Origin: Candidatus Woesearchaeota archaeon
Lineage (GTDB): Archaea; Nanobdellota; Nanobdellia; SCGC-AAA011-G17; GW2011-AR17
Direction of reading: 5' to 3'
Assembly: GCA_009691355.1 (NCBI GenBank)
Contig: SICW01000024.1
Location: 1 to 10,811, forward strand
Length of the DNA: 10,811 nucleotides
In this document: piece after piece, positions 1 through 5,993 of the stretch
How positions within the stretch are numbered: the first letter of the stretch is position 1
How the letters are laid out: each line of letters starts with the position of its first letter
Program-made: the position numbers and the translations under genes
Notes under the pieces: model-generated
Seen by the model: the letters and a program-made list of their open reading frames with translations, nothing else
Databases searched by the model: none
What the model was told of the DNA's origin: nothing

Positions 1-632
1 CTGCAACGAGCTTTATATTGACCAAACTGTCAGAATTTATTTTTTCTATTCCAGAACTCATAGTGAGTTTTTTTATTATGCTTTTTGTATTTTTCTTTGC
101 TCTACGAGATGGAGAAACGATAATAAGCAAAGCAAAACAATTAATTCCATTAGAAGAACACTATAAGAAAAGATTTGAAAAGAAGATTACCTCAAGTATT
201 GAATCTCTCTTTTACGGAACCATGGTTCTTGCAGCAATAGAAACCATTGTAGCTATCATAGGCTTCTACTTTCTGGGAATTTCAGCTCCAATATTATGGG
301 GTTTTGTTGTAGGTTTAACTGCAGTTCTCCCAGGAATAGGTGCAACAGTCATTTGGATACCTATGGCAATCATAGCCTATTTTCAAGGAAATACAATCAA
401 TGCAATAATCATAGCTCTATTTGGATTTTTAATTCTCTCAACACTTATTGATACCTTTCTCAGAGCTAAAATTCTAGGAATGCGCACAGAAACACATCCC
501 TTAATTATCATAGTAGGGGTACTTGGAGGGATAAGCGCATTTGGTTTTATTGGTTTATTCATTGGCCCACTCATACTTTCTCTCTTTGAGCTCATTTTAG
601 AGATATATACGGAGAAAAAAAATGAAGCTTAA
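1..632 (+). CDS. AI-2E transporter family membrane protein (PF01594), 5'-truncated
   Basis: The reading frame is open to the left edge (first full codon at 3), so the TTG at 18 is only an internal codon and the true start lies outside. About 209 residues of the C-terminal half remain. Numbering from the TTG, I see a hydrophobic helix at about 11-29 followed by the family-typical 'ALRDGE', a charged cytoplasmic stretch 36-60, a helix pair at 66-90, then 'GFVVGLTAVLPGIGA' (95-109), 'DTFLRAKILG' (145-154) and the conserved end 'HPLIIIVGVLGGISAFGF' with 'GLFIGPL' after it. These are hallmarks of PF01594, whose members are integral membrane proteins linked to AI-2 export or Na+/H+ antiport. The archaeal substrate is unknown, and I do not assign one. 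The stop overlaps the next start by 11 nt, which suggests co-transcription and translational coupling with AMP phosphorylase. Confidence 0.88.
   Translation, partial: ATSFILTKLSEFIFSIPELIVSFFIMLFVFFFALRDGETIISKAKQLIPLEEHYKKRFEKKITSSIESLFYGTMVLAAIETIVAIIGFYFLGISAPILWGFVVGLTAVLPGIGATVIWIPMAIIAYFQGNTINAIIIALFGFLILSTLIDTFLRAKILGMRTETHPLIIIVGVLGGISAFGFIGLFIGPLILSLFELILEIYTEKKNEA
611..614 (+). promoter_or_regulatory. Shine-Dalgarno site of the AMP phosphorylase gene
   Basis: GGAG lies 7 nt before the ATG at 622, inside the end of the upstream membrane-protein gene. It fixes the start at 622 and shows this gene is read from a polycistronic message rather than as a leaderless transcript. Confidence 0.7.
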
Positions 633-2097
633 AGTCCGAAATGTGCAACTCACCACTGGAGGTCCTCTTGTTGCAGTCTTGCATGAAAAAACAGCAAAGG
701 CCTTGGGAATTTTTCCTACAGACCGTTTACATGTAAGAAGAATGCACAAAAAAGAAGGAGCAAACTGTGTCATTAATATCACAAAAAAGGGTGTACAAGA
801 AGATGAAATTGGTTTATTTGAAGAAGTGATCAAAAAATTAAAAGTTTCACATGGAGTGCATGTAGAAGTAGAACAAGCAGAGCATCCTGTATCGATACAG
901 TTCATAAAAAAGAAGCTTGAAGGAAAAGAGCTCACCGAACAAGAACTAGATCTCATAGTCAAAGATATTGTTGCCAATGAACTTTCTGAGACCGAACTGA
1001 CCTACTTTGTATCTGGCTGCTACAGTCATGGTCTTTCAATCAAAGAAACAGTTGCTTTAACAAACGCAATTGTCAAGAATGGAGAACAGTTGCATTTCAA
1101 TAAAGGGGAAATTGTACTTGATAAACATTGCAGTGGAGGAGTCCCTGGAAACAGAACAACGATGATTGTCATCCCTATTATTGCATCGTTAGGGTACAAA
1201 ATTCCAAAGACTTCTTCACGAGCGATCACATCTCCAAGTGGAACAGCTGACACTTTCGAAGTCTTAGCACCTGTAACACTCAACAAGAAAAAAATAGAAG
1301 CAGTCGTGAAAAAAACAAATGCATGCATTGTCTGGGGTGGTGGAGTAGACCTTGCCTCAGCAGATGATAAAATGATTAAAATACGTCACCCATTAAGCAT
1401 TGATCCAACCGGAATGCTCCTTGCAAGCATCATGGCAAAAAAGAAAGCTGCTGGTGCAACACATGTTCTTATCGATATTCCCTGGGGAAAAAATGTAAAG
1501 ATAGAAACAAAAAAACAAGCAAAAGTTCTTCGAAAAGGATTTCTCAAAGTAGGAAAGCTTCTAGGATTAAAAATAAAAGTACTTCTCACAGATGGCTCTC
1601 AACCAATAGGAAACGGCATAGGCCCAGCATTAGAAGCAACCGATGTTATTTCCGTATTGAAAGGAGATGGCCCAAACGACCTCAGACAGAAAGCCATTTT
1701 CATGGCAACAGAAGCACTCAAACTTATTGGAGAGAAAGATGCTGAAGAAAAGGTCATCCAAGCATTAGAATCAGGAAAGGCCTATCAAAAGTTCAAAGAA
1801 ATTATTTACGCACAAGGGGGGCTAAAACATCCCAATATCCCAAAAGCTCAATTTTTCTATAGCATAAACGCAAAACAGGAAGGAAAAATTAAAGAAATAA
1901 ACAACAAAAAAATAGCACTCATCGCAACACTTGCAGGCGCTCCAGAAGAAAAGTCTGCAGGAGTATATTTACGTGTACGAGTTAGCCGCTGGGTAAAGAA
2001 AGGGGAAAATCTTTTCACAATCTATGCAAATACCAAACAGAACCTAGATACTATAAAAAGACAATTAAAAGAACTAGATCCCATCGTCTACGAGTAA
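622..2097 (+). CDS. deoA: AMP phosphorylase (archaeal thymidine-phosphorylase family)
   Basis: The 491-aa cytoplasmic enzyme is expected to catalyse AMP + phosphate = ribose-1,5-bisphosphate + adenine, the first step of the archaeal nucleotide-degradation route to type III RuBisCO (family knowledge from Thermococcus kodakarensis). Residues 1-85 form the extra N-terminal domain that separates archaeal AMP phosphorylases from bacterial DeoA/PdpA. The helical domain starts near 87. The phosphate-binding loop 'KHCSGGVPGNR' is at 168-178, and the family signature 'SSRAITSPSGTADTFEVL' is at 198-215. The C-terminal 'AGAPEEKSAGVYL' (438-450) and 'VKKGENLFTIYA' (458-469) match the usual closing subdomain, although the segment between them (RVRVSR) lacks the common K-x-G-D. 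Length fits the family (about 500). Neighbours are the membrane protein, overlapping by 11 nt, and apt, 40 nt downstream. The next pathway enzymes are not in this window. Confidence 0.95.
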   Translation: MKLKVRNVQLTTGGPLVAVLHEKTAKALGIFPTDRLHVRRMHKKEGANCVINITKKGVQEDEIGLFEEVIKKLKVSHGVHVEVEQAEHPVSIQFIKKKLEGKELTEQELDLIVKDIVANELSETELTYFVSGCYSHGLSIKETVALTNAIVKNGEQLHFNKGEIVLDKHCSGGVPGNRTTMIVIPIIASLGYKIPKTSSRAITSPSGTADTFEVLAPVTLNKKKIEAVVKKTNACIVWGGGVDLASADDKMIKIRHPLSIDPTGMLLASIMAKKKAAGATHVLIDIPWGKNVKIETKKQAKVLRKGFLKVGKLLGLKIKVLLTDGSQPIGNGIGPALEATDVISVLKGDGPNDLRQKAIFMATEALKLIGEKDAEEKVIQALESGKAYQKFKEIIYAQGGLKHPNIPKAQFFYSINAKQEGKIKEINNKKIALIATLAGAPEEKSAGVYLRVRVSRWVKKGENLFTIYANTKQNLDTIKRQLKELDPIVYE

Positions 2098-2108
2098 GTA
2101 TAAGAATG

Positions 2109-2115
2109 TTTATAA
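2109..2115 (+). promoter_or_regulatory. TATA box of apt, implying a leaderless transcript
   Basis: TTTATAA, centred at 2112, lies in the 40-nt gap between the AMP phosphorylase stop and the apt ATG (A at 2138). The 26-nt distance is that expected from TATA centre to transcription start, so transcription should begin at or next to the ATG. No purine-rich Shine-Dalgarno site precedes the start (the last bases are pyrimidine-rich), which agrees with a leaderless mRNA. Inferred from spacing only. Confidence 0.55.
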
Positions 2116-2137
2116 CTAGTGTTTCTATCCTTCCCCT

Positions 2138-2662
2138 ATGCAAGAAATTAGATCCAAGATTCGTGCAGTTCCAGACTTTCCTAAACCCGGAATTCTATTT
2201 AGAGATATTACAACCCTTCTCAAAGATCCAGACGGCTTAAAGGACGTCATGAAATACTTCAGCATTCGATATAAAGGAAGAAAAATTGATAAAATTGTAG
2301 GAATAGAAAGTCGGGGCTTCATACTTGGAGCAACATTATCCTACATGCTAGGCATTGGCTTCATTCCCGTACGAAAAGCAAACAAACTTCCAGCACATAC
2401 ACGAAGAATCGATTACGCTTTAGAATATGGCACAGACACCTTAGAAATTCACTCTGATGCGATTATACCAGGAGAAAGAGTACTCCTTGTTGATGATCTG
2501 CTCGCAACAGGTGGCACTGCAAAAGCTGCAGCCCAGCTTGTAGAAAGTTTAGGTGGCATTATTGTAGAATGCGCTTTTCTTATTGAGTTAACAGATCTCA
2601 AAGGAAGAGATAAATTAAATGAATACAATATTTTTAGCCTCATTGACTTTAAAGAAGAGTAA
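2138..2662 (+). CDS. apt: Adenine phosphoribosyltransferase
   Basis: The 174-aa cytosolic enzyme makes AMP and pyrophosphate from adenine and PRPP. It opens with the Apt-typical 'VPDFPKPGILFRDIT' (11-25), has 'GIESRGF' (55-61) and the hood-region 'VRKANKLP' (78-85), and carries the PRPP-binding loop 'VLLVDDLLATGGTA' at 115-128 with the paired acidic residues at 119-120. 'VECAFLIEL' (143-151) is also usual for bacterial-type Apt. Length is normal for the family (170-180 aa). The ATG at 2138 is favoured because the family N-terminus begins there and a TATA box lies 26 nt upstream. Being next to AMP phosphorylase is meaningful: the adenine released by that enzyme is the substrate here, so together they can turn PRPP plus phosphate into ribose-1,5-bisphosphate plus pyrophosphate with adenine recycled. 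Confidence 0.95.
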   Translation: MQEIRSKIRAVPDFPKPGILFRDITTLLKDPDGLKDVMKYFSIRYKGRKIDKIVGIESRGFILGATLSYMLGIGFIPVRKANKLPAHTRRIDYALEYGTDTLEIHSDAIIPGERVLLVDDLLATGGTAKAAAQLVESLGGIIVECAFLIELTDLKGRDKLNEYNIFSLIDFKEE

Positions 2663-2684
2663 AAGCTTTAAAGAAAGAAGCTTT
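2662..2684 (+). other. Short A+T-rich inverted repeat between apt and the phosphatase-HIT gene
   Basis: AAAGCTT at 2662-2668 and AAGCTTT at 2678-2684 form a perfect 7-bp stem with a 9-nt loop, starting at the last base of the apt stop codon. There is no oligo-T tract after it and only two G:C pairs, so a terminator role is doubtful. Part of it (2666-2673) doubles as a TATA-like element for the next gene, so the symmetry may be incidental. Confidence 0.3.
2666..2673 (+). promoter_or_regulatory. Possible TATA box of the phosphatase-HIT gene
   Basis: CTTTAAAG, centred at 2669.5, lies 26.5 nt before the A of the ATG at 2696, the same geometry as the apt promoter. No Shine-Dalgarno motif is placed correctly before 2696. 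A leaderless start is therefore plausible, but the box is a weak match and read-through from apt is equally possible. Confidence 0.35.
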
Positions 2685-2695
2685 GAATTCTAGTA

Positions 2696-3598
2696 ATGGA
2701 AAAAAAGAGTGTTCTTTTCGTATGCACAGGCAATATTTTTAGAAGTGTAAGTGCAGAATATGCATTAAAGAAATTTTTAAAAGAATCCAACAAAGACTGG
2801 AAAGTTGATTCTGCTGGAACGGTTGCAAAACCATGGGATATGCACCCTAAAACAAAAGAAACGCTCATAAGCTTAGGAATACATAAACCACATCACAAAC
2901 CTCAAAAAGTAAGCAAAGAAAAGCTCAAGCAATATGATGTTATTATTGCTATGGCTCAAGATCATAAAGATTTCATCCAAAACACTCTCAAGCATAGAAA
3001 CGTGTTTTTATTTAATGAGCTCGCAGTAAACAAGGACAGCTCTGTAAAAGATGTAGATCCTAACTGGAAACAAAGAGAAGATGTAGACCGAAAGATCAAA
3101 CAAACCGTAGAATATATCTTCTCAAATACTCCTAGGCTCTATAAAAACATATGCGAAAGATTTTATTTATTTCAAGACCTAGTCTCCGGAGAGAAAGAAC
3201 ATCGAAGTGGCTTTCCATTCATAAAACTCTATGAGACAAAAAACTCTGTATCTTTTATGTCCATAGACATTCCTCCAACAGAAGATGGGCACATACTTGT
3301 TATTCCTAAAAAGAGATATGTAGACTTTTCGCAAATTCCAAAAAACACAATGAGTGAAATAGATCATTCTATACAAAAGATTGGAAAGACTCTCATGCAA
3401 GAACATGGAGGCTATAATATTCTCCTCAATAATGGCGCTGATGCAGGACAATACATTTTCCACACACACTTTCATATCATTCCTAGAATGTATAATGATG
3501 GAATACAAATTGAAGTTTGGAATCACAAAAATATTTCAAAGAAAGACTTTCTTAAACTTAATAACAAATTAAAACAACAAATAAGAAAAACAAAATAA
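2696..3598 (+). CDS. Fusion of a low-molecular-weight phosphotyrosine phosphatase/ArsC-like domain with a HIT-family hydrolase domain
   Basis: One uninterrupted 300-aa frame holds two catalytic domains. Residues 5-143 are LMW-phosphatase-like. The P-loop C-x5-R-S is 'CTGNIFRS', with nucleophile C10 and R16; F15 replaces the second cysteine common in this loop. 'VDSAGT' is at 37-42, and the general-acid D-P is at 121-122, followed by N rather than the usual aromatic. After a short linker, residues about 152-290 are HIT-like: 'GHILVIPKKRYVDF' (198-211), 'NILLNNGADAGQ' (241-252) and the triad 'HTHFH' (H256, H258, H260; H258 is the expected nucleophile). The N-terminal zinc CxxC of many HIT proteins is reduced to a lone C153. 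HIT enzymes hydrolyse or transfer nucleoside monophosphates, often AMP. The protein has no signal peptide, so is cytosolic. It follows two AMP-metabolism genes, 33 nt after apt. Substrates of both domains are unknown. Confidence 0.9.
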   Translation: MEKKSVLFVCTGNIFRSVSAEYALKKFLKESNKDWKVDSAGTVAKPWDMHPKTKETLISLGIHKPHHKPQKVSKEKLKQYDVIIAMAQDHKDFIQNTLKHRNVFLFNELAVNKDSSVKDVDPNWKQREDVDRKIKQTVEYIFSNTPRLYKNICERFYLFQDLVSGEKEHRSGFPFIKLYETKNSVSFMSIDIPPTEDGHILVIPKKRYVDFSQIPKNTMSEIDHSIQKIGKTLMQEHGGYNILLNNGADAGQYIFHTHFHIIPRMYNDGIQIEVWNHKNISKKDFLKLNNKLKQQIRKTK

Positions 3599-3600
3599 GA
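3581..3600 (-). terminator. Oligo-T tracts downstream of the small membrane-protein gene
   Basis: Read on the minus strand, the bases just after the stop at 3601 contain T4 and T5 runs. Archaeal RNA polymerase terminates intrinsically at such runs without a hairpin. They lie inside the end of the converging phosphatase-HIT gene. Inferred from composition. Confidence 0.4.
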
Positions 3601-3615
3601 TTATTTTTTCCTTTT
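3601..3615 (+). terminator. Oligo-T tract downstream of the phosphatase-HIT gene
   Basis: The plus strand reads TTATTTTTTCCTTTT beginning 2 nt after the phosphatase-HIT stop. A T6 and a T4 run suit hairpin-independent archaeal termination. The same bases encode the lysine-rich tail of the converging gene, so the terminator and coding functions overlap. Confidence 0.45.
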
Positions 3616-3777
3616 AGCAGGAGACATTCTTGGAGCTTTTTCACCTAAAATAAATTTTTCTAAACGTACAATCTTATTTTCTAATAGAAAGATTCTTCGC
3701 ATACCATAGATCATTGCAATCACAGCTGCAAGAGTAATATAAGATATTAACAGAATTTGATTTTCAATACTTGCCAT
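3601..3777 (-). CDS. Small single-pass membrane protein, 58 aa, unknown function
   Basis: I read a 59-codon frame from ATG at 3777 to TAA at 3601. The start is well supported: AGAGGTG sits 5 nt upstream and a TATA-like element 26 nt before that site. The protein begins 'MASIENQILLISYIT', has one membrane segment at about residues 8-25, then 'MRR' (positive-inside) and a basic cytoplasmic tail of about 30 residues ending 'SPAKRKK'. Residues 31-42 look helical and amphipathic. The predicted topology is N-out/C-in. I recognise no family. It follows secF, secD and an unknown gene on the same strand, so a role near the translocon or envelope is possible but unproven. Its stop is 2 bp from that of the converging phosphatase-HIT gene. 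Confidence 0.8.
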   Translation of the reverse strand: MASIENQILLISYITLAAVIAMIYGMRRIFLLENKIVRLEKFILGEKAPRMSPAKRKK

Positions 3778-3782
3778 ATAAA

Positions 3783-3789
3783 CACCTCT
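3783..3789 (-). promoter_or_regulatory. Strong Shine-Dalgarno site of the 58-aa membrane protein
   Basis: The minus strand reads AGAGGTG, close to the full anti-Shine-Dalgarno complement, 5 nt before the ATG at 3777. It is the strongest ribosome-binding site in the window and the main evidence that this small frame is a gene. Confidence 0.75.
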
Positions 3790-3810
3790 AAGACTACTAC
3801 AACCTATACT

Positions 3811-3820
3811 TCTTTAAATA
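3811..3820 (-). promoter_or_regulatory. Possible TATA box of the 58-aa membrane protein gene
   Basis: The minus strand reads TATTTAAAGA, with the TTTAAA centre at about 3815.5. A start about 26 nt downstream falls near 3789-3790, giving a leader of about 12 nt that just includes the Shine-Dalgarno site. The box lies in the 55-nt gap after the 145-aa gene. No oligo-T terminator separates the two genes, so read-through is also possible. Confidence 0.4.
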
Positions 3821-3832
3821 GTTTTCGCAGAG

Positions 3833-4270
3833 CTACAGTGATGAAGCAACACTTTTTTGTAAAGCTAAAATGCTTTTTTCTTCACTTTTAAGATCATAGG
3901 CATTAGACTGAAAAGTATGCTCTCCAATACGATGACTCCAGCCTGCAAAGGCTTGTTCTAAATCAAAATTGACAAAAGAAGGATCAGCATATTGCCCACC
4001 TTGAAGATAGTGTGCAAGAGAACGAGAAAGAATTTCTCTACGAGGGTGATCGTCGCGTAATAGACCTCTCCAGAATTCTGGAACTTCTACAAGCGATGCT
4101 GGAGAAAAATCATGAATAGCACCATATCTATTTGCATATATTCTCCCTGAGCCAGAAGATCTATCACTGGGATCAACAGCAAAGAGAGGGCACCCAATAT
4201 AATGCCTTGTCCCATCTTCTAAAACATCCTCAAATGCAGAAGAAAAAGTATTATTTCTTCTTCTCTTCAT
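3833..4270 (-). CDS. Hypothetical protein, 145 aa, downstream of and overlapping secD
   Basis: I do not recognise this protein. It starts at ATG 4270, inside the last codons of secD (20-nt overlap), and ends at TAG 3833. There is no signal peptide or membrane segment, so it is predicted cytosolic. The N-terminus is basic ('MKRRRNN'), followed by a region rich in G, S, D and aromatics. Motif-like stretches are 'YIGCPLFAVDPSDR' (24-37), 'EFWRGLLRDDHPRRE' (65-79) and 'AFAGWSHRIGEHTF' (107-120), with four histidines in all between 53 and 118 and three tryptophan/aromatic clusters that suggest a folded domain. The single cysteine is C27. The start is uncertain: no other Met occurs, and only a purine-rich AGAAGAAG precedes it. 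The overlap implies translation coupled to secD. It is probably real, because the frame is long, uninterrupted and non-repetitive. Confidence 0.68.
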   Translation of the reverse strand: MKRRRNNTFSSAFEDVLEDGTRHYIGCPLFAVDPSDRSSGSGRIYANRYGAIHDFSPASLVEVPEFWRGLLRDDHPRREILSRSLAHYLQGGQYADPSFVNFDLEQAFAGWSHRIGEHTFQSNAYDLKSEEKSILALQKSVASSL

Positions 4271-5993
4271 CTTCTTCTAAGTGTTGTATCACAGAAGCAA
4301 AGGCTGGCCTTGTTAAGAAAACGCCTATAGTAACACCAGCAATAGTCGTCAATGCAAAACCTCTAAGCAAACCAGCACCAGCATTCCACAAAGGTATCAT
4401 TGCCGCAACAGTAGCTGCATAGGCTGCAAAAATAATAAAAAACGCCCTTTTCAAGCGTTCCTTAGAATTAATATCTTCTTTTCTTCCATGCACAGCCTCA
4501 TCAATAATAACAATTTGATCATCAACCCCAGTTCCAATGGCAGCAAGGATACCTGCAATCGCAGCAAGATCTAAATTCCAACCAACGAGCGCCGCAAATC
4601 CTAAGATCAAAAACAACTCACAAATAAGGGTAAACATCACAGGAAGAACAAATTTCAACCGTCTATATCGTATCAAAATAACAGCACCTACTGCAAGAAT
4701 AGAAAACAACGCAACAAAGAGAACATTTCTAAGGAAACTCTCTCCAAGGACAGGTGAAATACTATCCAGTTTTGCAATTTCTAAATCAAAAGGCAAGGAA
4801 CCAGTAATAAGAATAGTTTGCAAGGTATTCATATTTTCTGTTGCACTTTCAATCGCAGCATCCTGTGTACCACCAACACCAGGTCCAGAAATAGAAATAC
4901 TTGTGGTTGCTTGTCCTTTCAAATCACTAGAGATAAACAAACTATCAACTAACTCTCCATCTAAATAAAGATCTAAACTTTGATTCAAATAACTTTTTCC
5001 AGACTGAGAAATCGTATCTAAACCTGAAGTAATTGCTGCCTGTCTTTCTGCTGCAGCTTGACTTAAAGTAATGCTAAAGTCAAAACTACAACTATAGCCA
5101 TCTGCAGAGGGATCACAACTACGTACTCCAGAACAGCTCCCATCATTTCTACAAACATAAGGAATATCTTCTTCTCCACCACTAAAGACAACTTGATCAC
5201 CTATTTTTGCTTCAAATTTTCCCTGTTGAGAAATAAGATTCTTGACTTCTTCTTGTGTAACACCAGCAAGTTCAACAAGCACATATTTATTTCCTTCCCA
5301 ATCTGATGCACTCCGTATTTTAATATCAGAAAGACCATACACATTGAGTCTATTACTCAAAACATCAATAAGGGTACTAATTTCATCATCAGTAACAGTA
5401 TCATTACTTACAGGCTGAAGAAGAACCCGTGTTCCTCCAGTAAAGTCAAGTCCAAAAGCTAAATTTGAAGTTTTTGTCTCAGACACGGTAATCGCAGGAA
5501 CTTCCCGAGAACTATAGGCAATCAACCCTGAATCAGTATTTATACTAATCACATGAGGAGGAATAAGTGTGTTATAATCAGTAGTAAATTCTTGCTCAGT
5601 AGCAAAGGTCTCACCATTCACAGAAACAAGAGTATCACCAACAGGAATAATATTATCAGTAGTAACAATGCTTAAGTTTTCATCTACAGTAAAACCAATA
5701 TCACTAGTAACGGTATAGGTAAAAGTACCCGAACTTGTTTCTACAGTAATATTTTGTTCAGAATACGTAAATGACGCAAGAGCAGCAAGAACATCGTCTT
5801 GTGTAGATATATCCGCACCATTAATAGTAAGGAGTTTTTGATCCACTGCAAGACCAAACTTTGCAGCATCACTGGTAATATCTACATGAACAATACTCAC
5901 ACCTGTAGCCCAAGGATTTGGAGCAAGAGCAACAAAACCCAGAACAAGAGCAATGAGAAGAAGCCAAACACGAAAAGTAAAATACTGTTTCAT
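4251..5993 (-). CDS. secD: Protein translocase subunit SecD, archaeal type with PDZ-like N-terminal region
   Basis: SecD works with SecF at the SecYEG translocon, using the ion gradient to help complete export. I take the ATG at 5993 (580 aa), not the longer frame from 6029: it has AGGAG 7 nt upstream and an ATGA overlap with the secF stop. A first membrane helix lies at 8-25. Residues 33-75 and 103-145 look like two PDZ-like halves ('GLAVDQKLLTINGADIS', 'VGDTLVSVNGETF'). The SecD ectodomain motif 'GLDFTGGTRVLLQP' is at 181-194. A four-cysteine extracytoplasmic loop (C281, C287, C293, C302) could form disulfides. Five C-terminal membrane helices run from about 423 to 568; 'IGTGVDDQIVIIDE' (486-499) holds D491, equivalent to the proton-relay aspartate of SecD TM4. 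The charged tail ends 'EEDEEKKK'. The protein is longer than many SecDs because of the N-terminal insertion. Confidence 0.94.
   Translation of the reverse strand: MKQYFTFRVWLLLIALVLGFVALAPNPWATGVSIVHVDITSDAAKFGLAVDQKLLTINGADISTQDDVLAALASFTYSEQNITVETSSGTFTYTVTSDIGFTVDENLSIVTTDNIIPVGDTLVSVNGETFATEQEFTTDYNTLIPPHVISINTDSGLIAYSSREVPAITVSETKTSNLAFGLDFTGGTRVLLQPVSNDTVTDDEISTLIDVLSNRLNVYGLSDIKIRSASDWEGNKYVLVELAGVTQEEVKNLISQQGKFEAKIGDQVVFSGGEEDIPYVCRNDGSCSGVRSCDPSADGYSCSFDFSITLSQAAAERQAAITSGLDTISQSGKSYLNQSLDLYLDGELVDSLFISSDLKGQATTSISISGPGVGGTQDAAIESATENMNTLQTILITGSLPFDLEIAKLDSISPVLGESFLRNVLFVALFSILAVGAVILIRYRRLKFVLPVMFTLICELFLILGFAALVGWNLDLAAIAGILAAIGTGVDDQIVIIDEAVHGRKEDINSKERLKRAFFIIFAAYAATVAAMIPLWNAGAGLLRGFALTTIAGVTIGVFLTRPAFASVIQHLEEDEEKKK

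Noticed and set aside
2662..2684. Hairpin after apt as an intrinsic terminator
   Set aside because: The stem is A+T-rich, has a 9-nt loop and no following T-run; archaeal termination relies on T-runs, and part of the symmetry is explained by a TATA-like element.
4132..4968. Plus-strand frames across the secD gene (for example 4132-4422 and 4537-4968)
   Set aside because: They are antisense to a clearly conserved SecD, have basic low-quality sequence with no recognisable motifs, and no promoter or ribosome-binding site.
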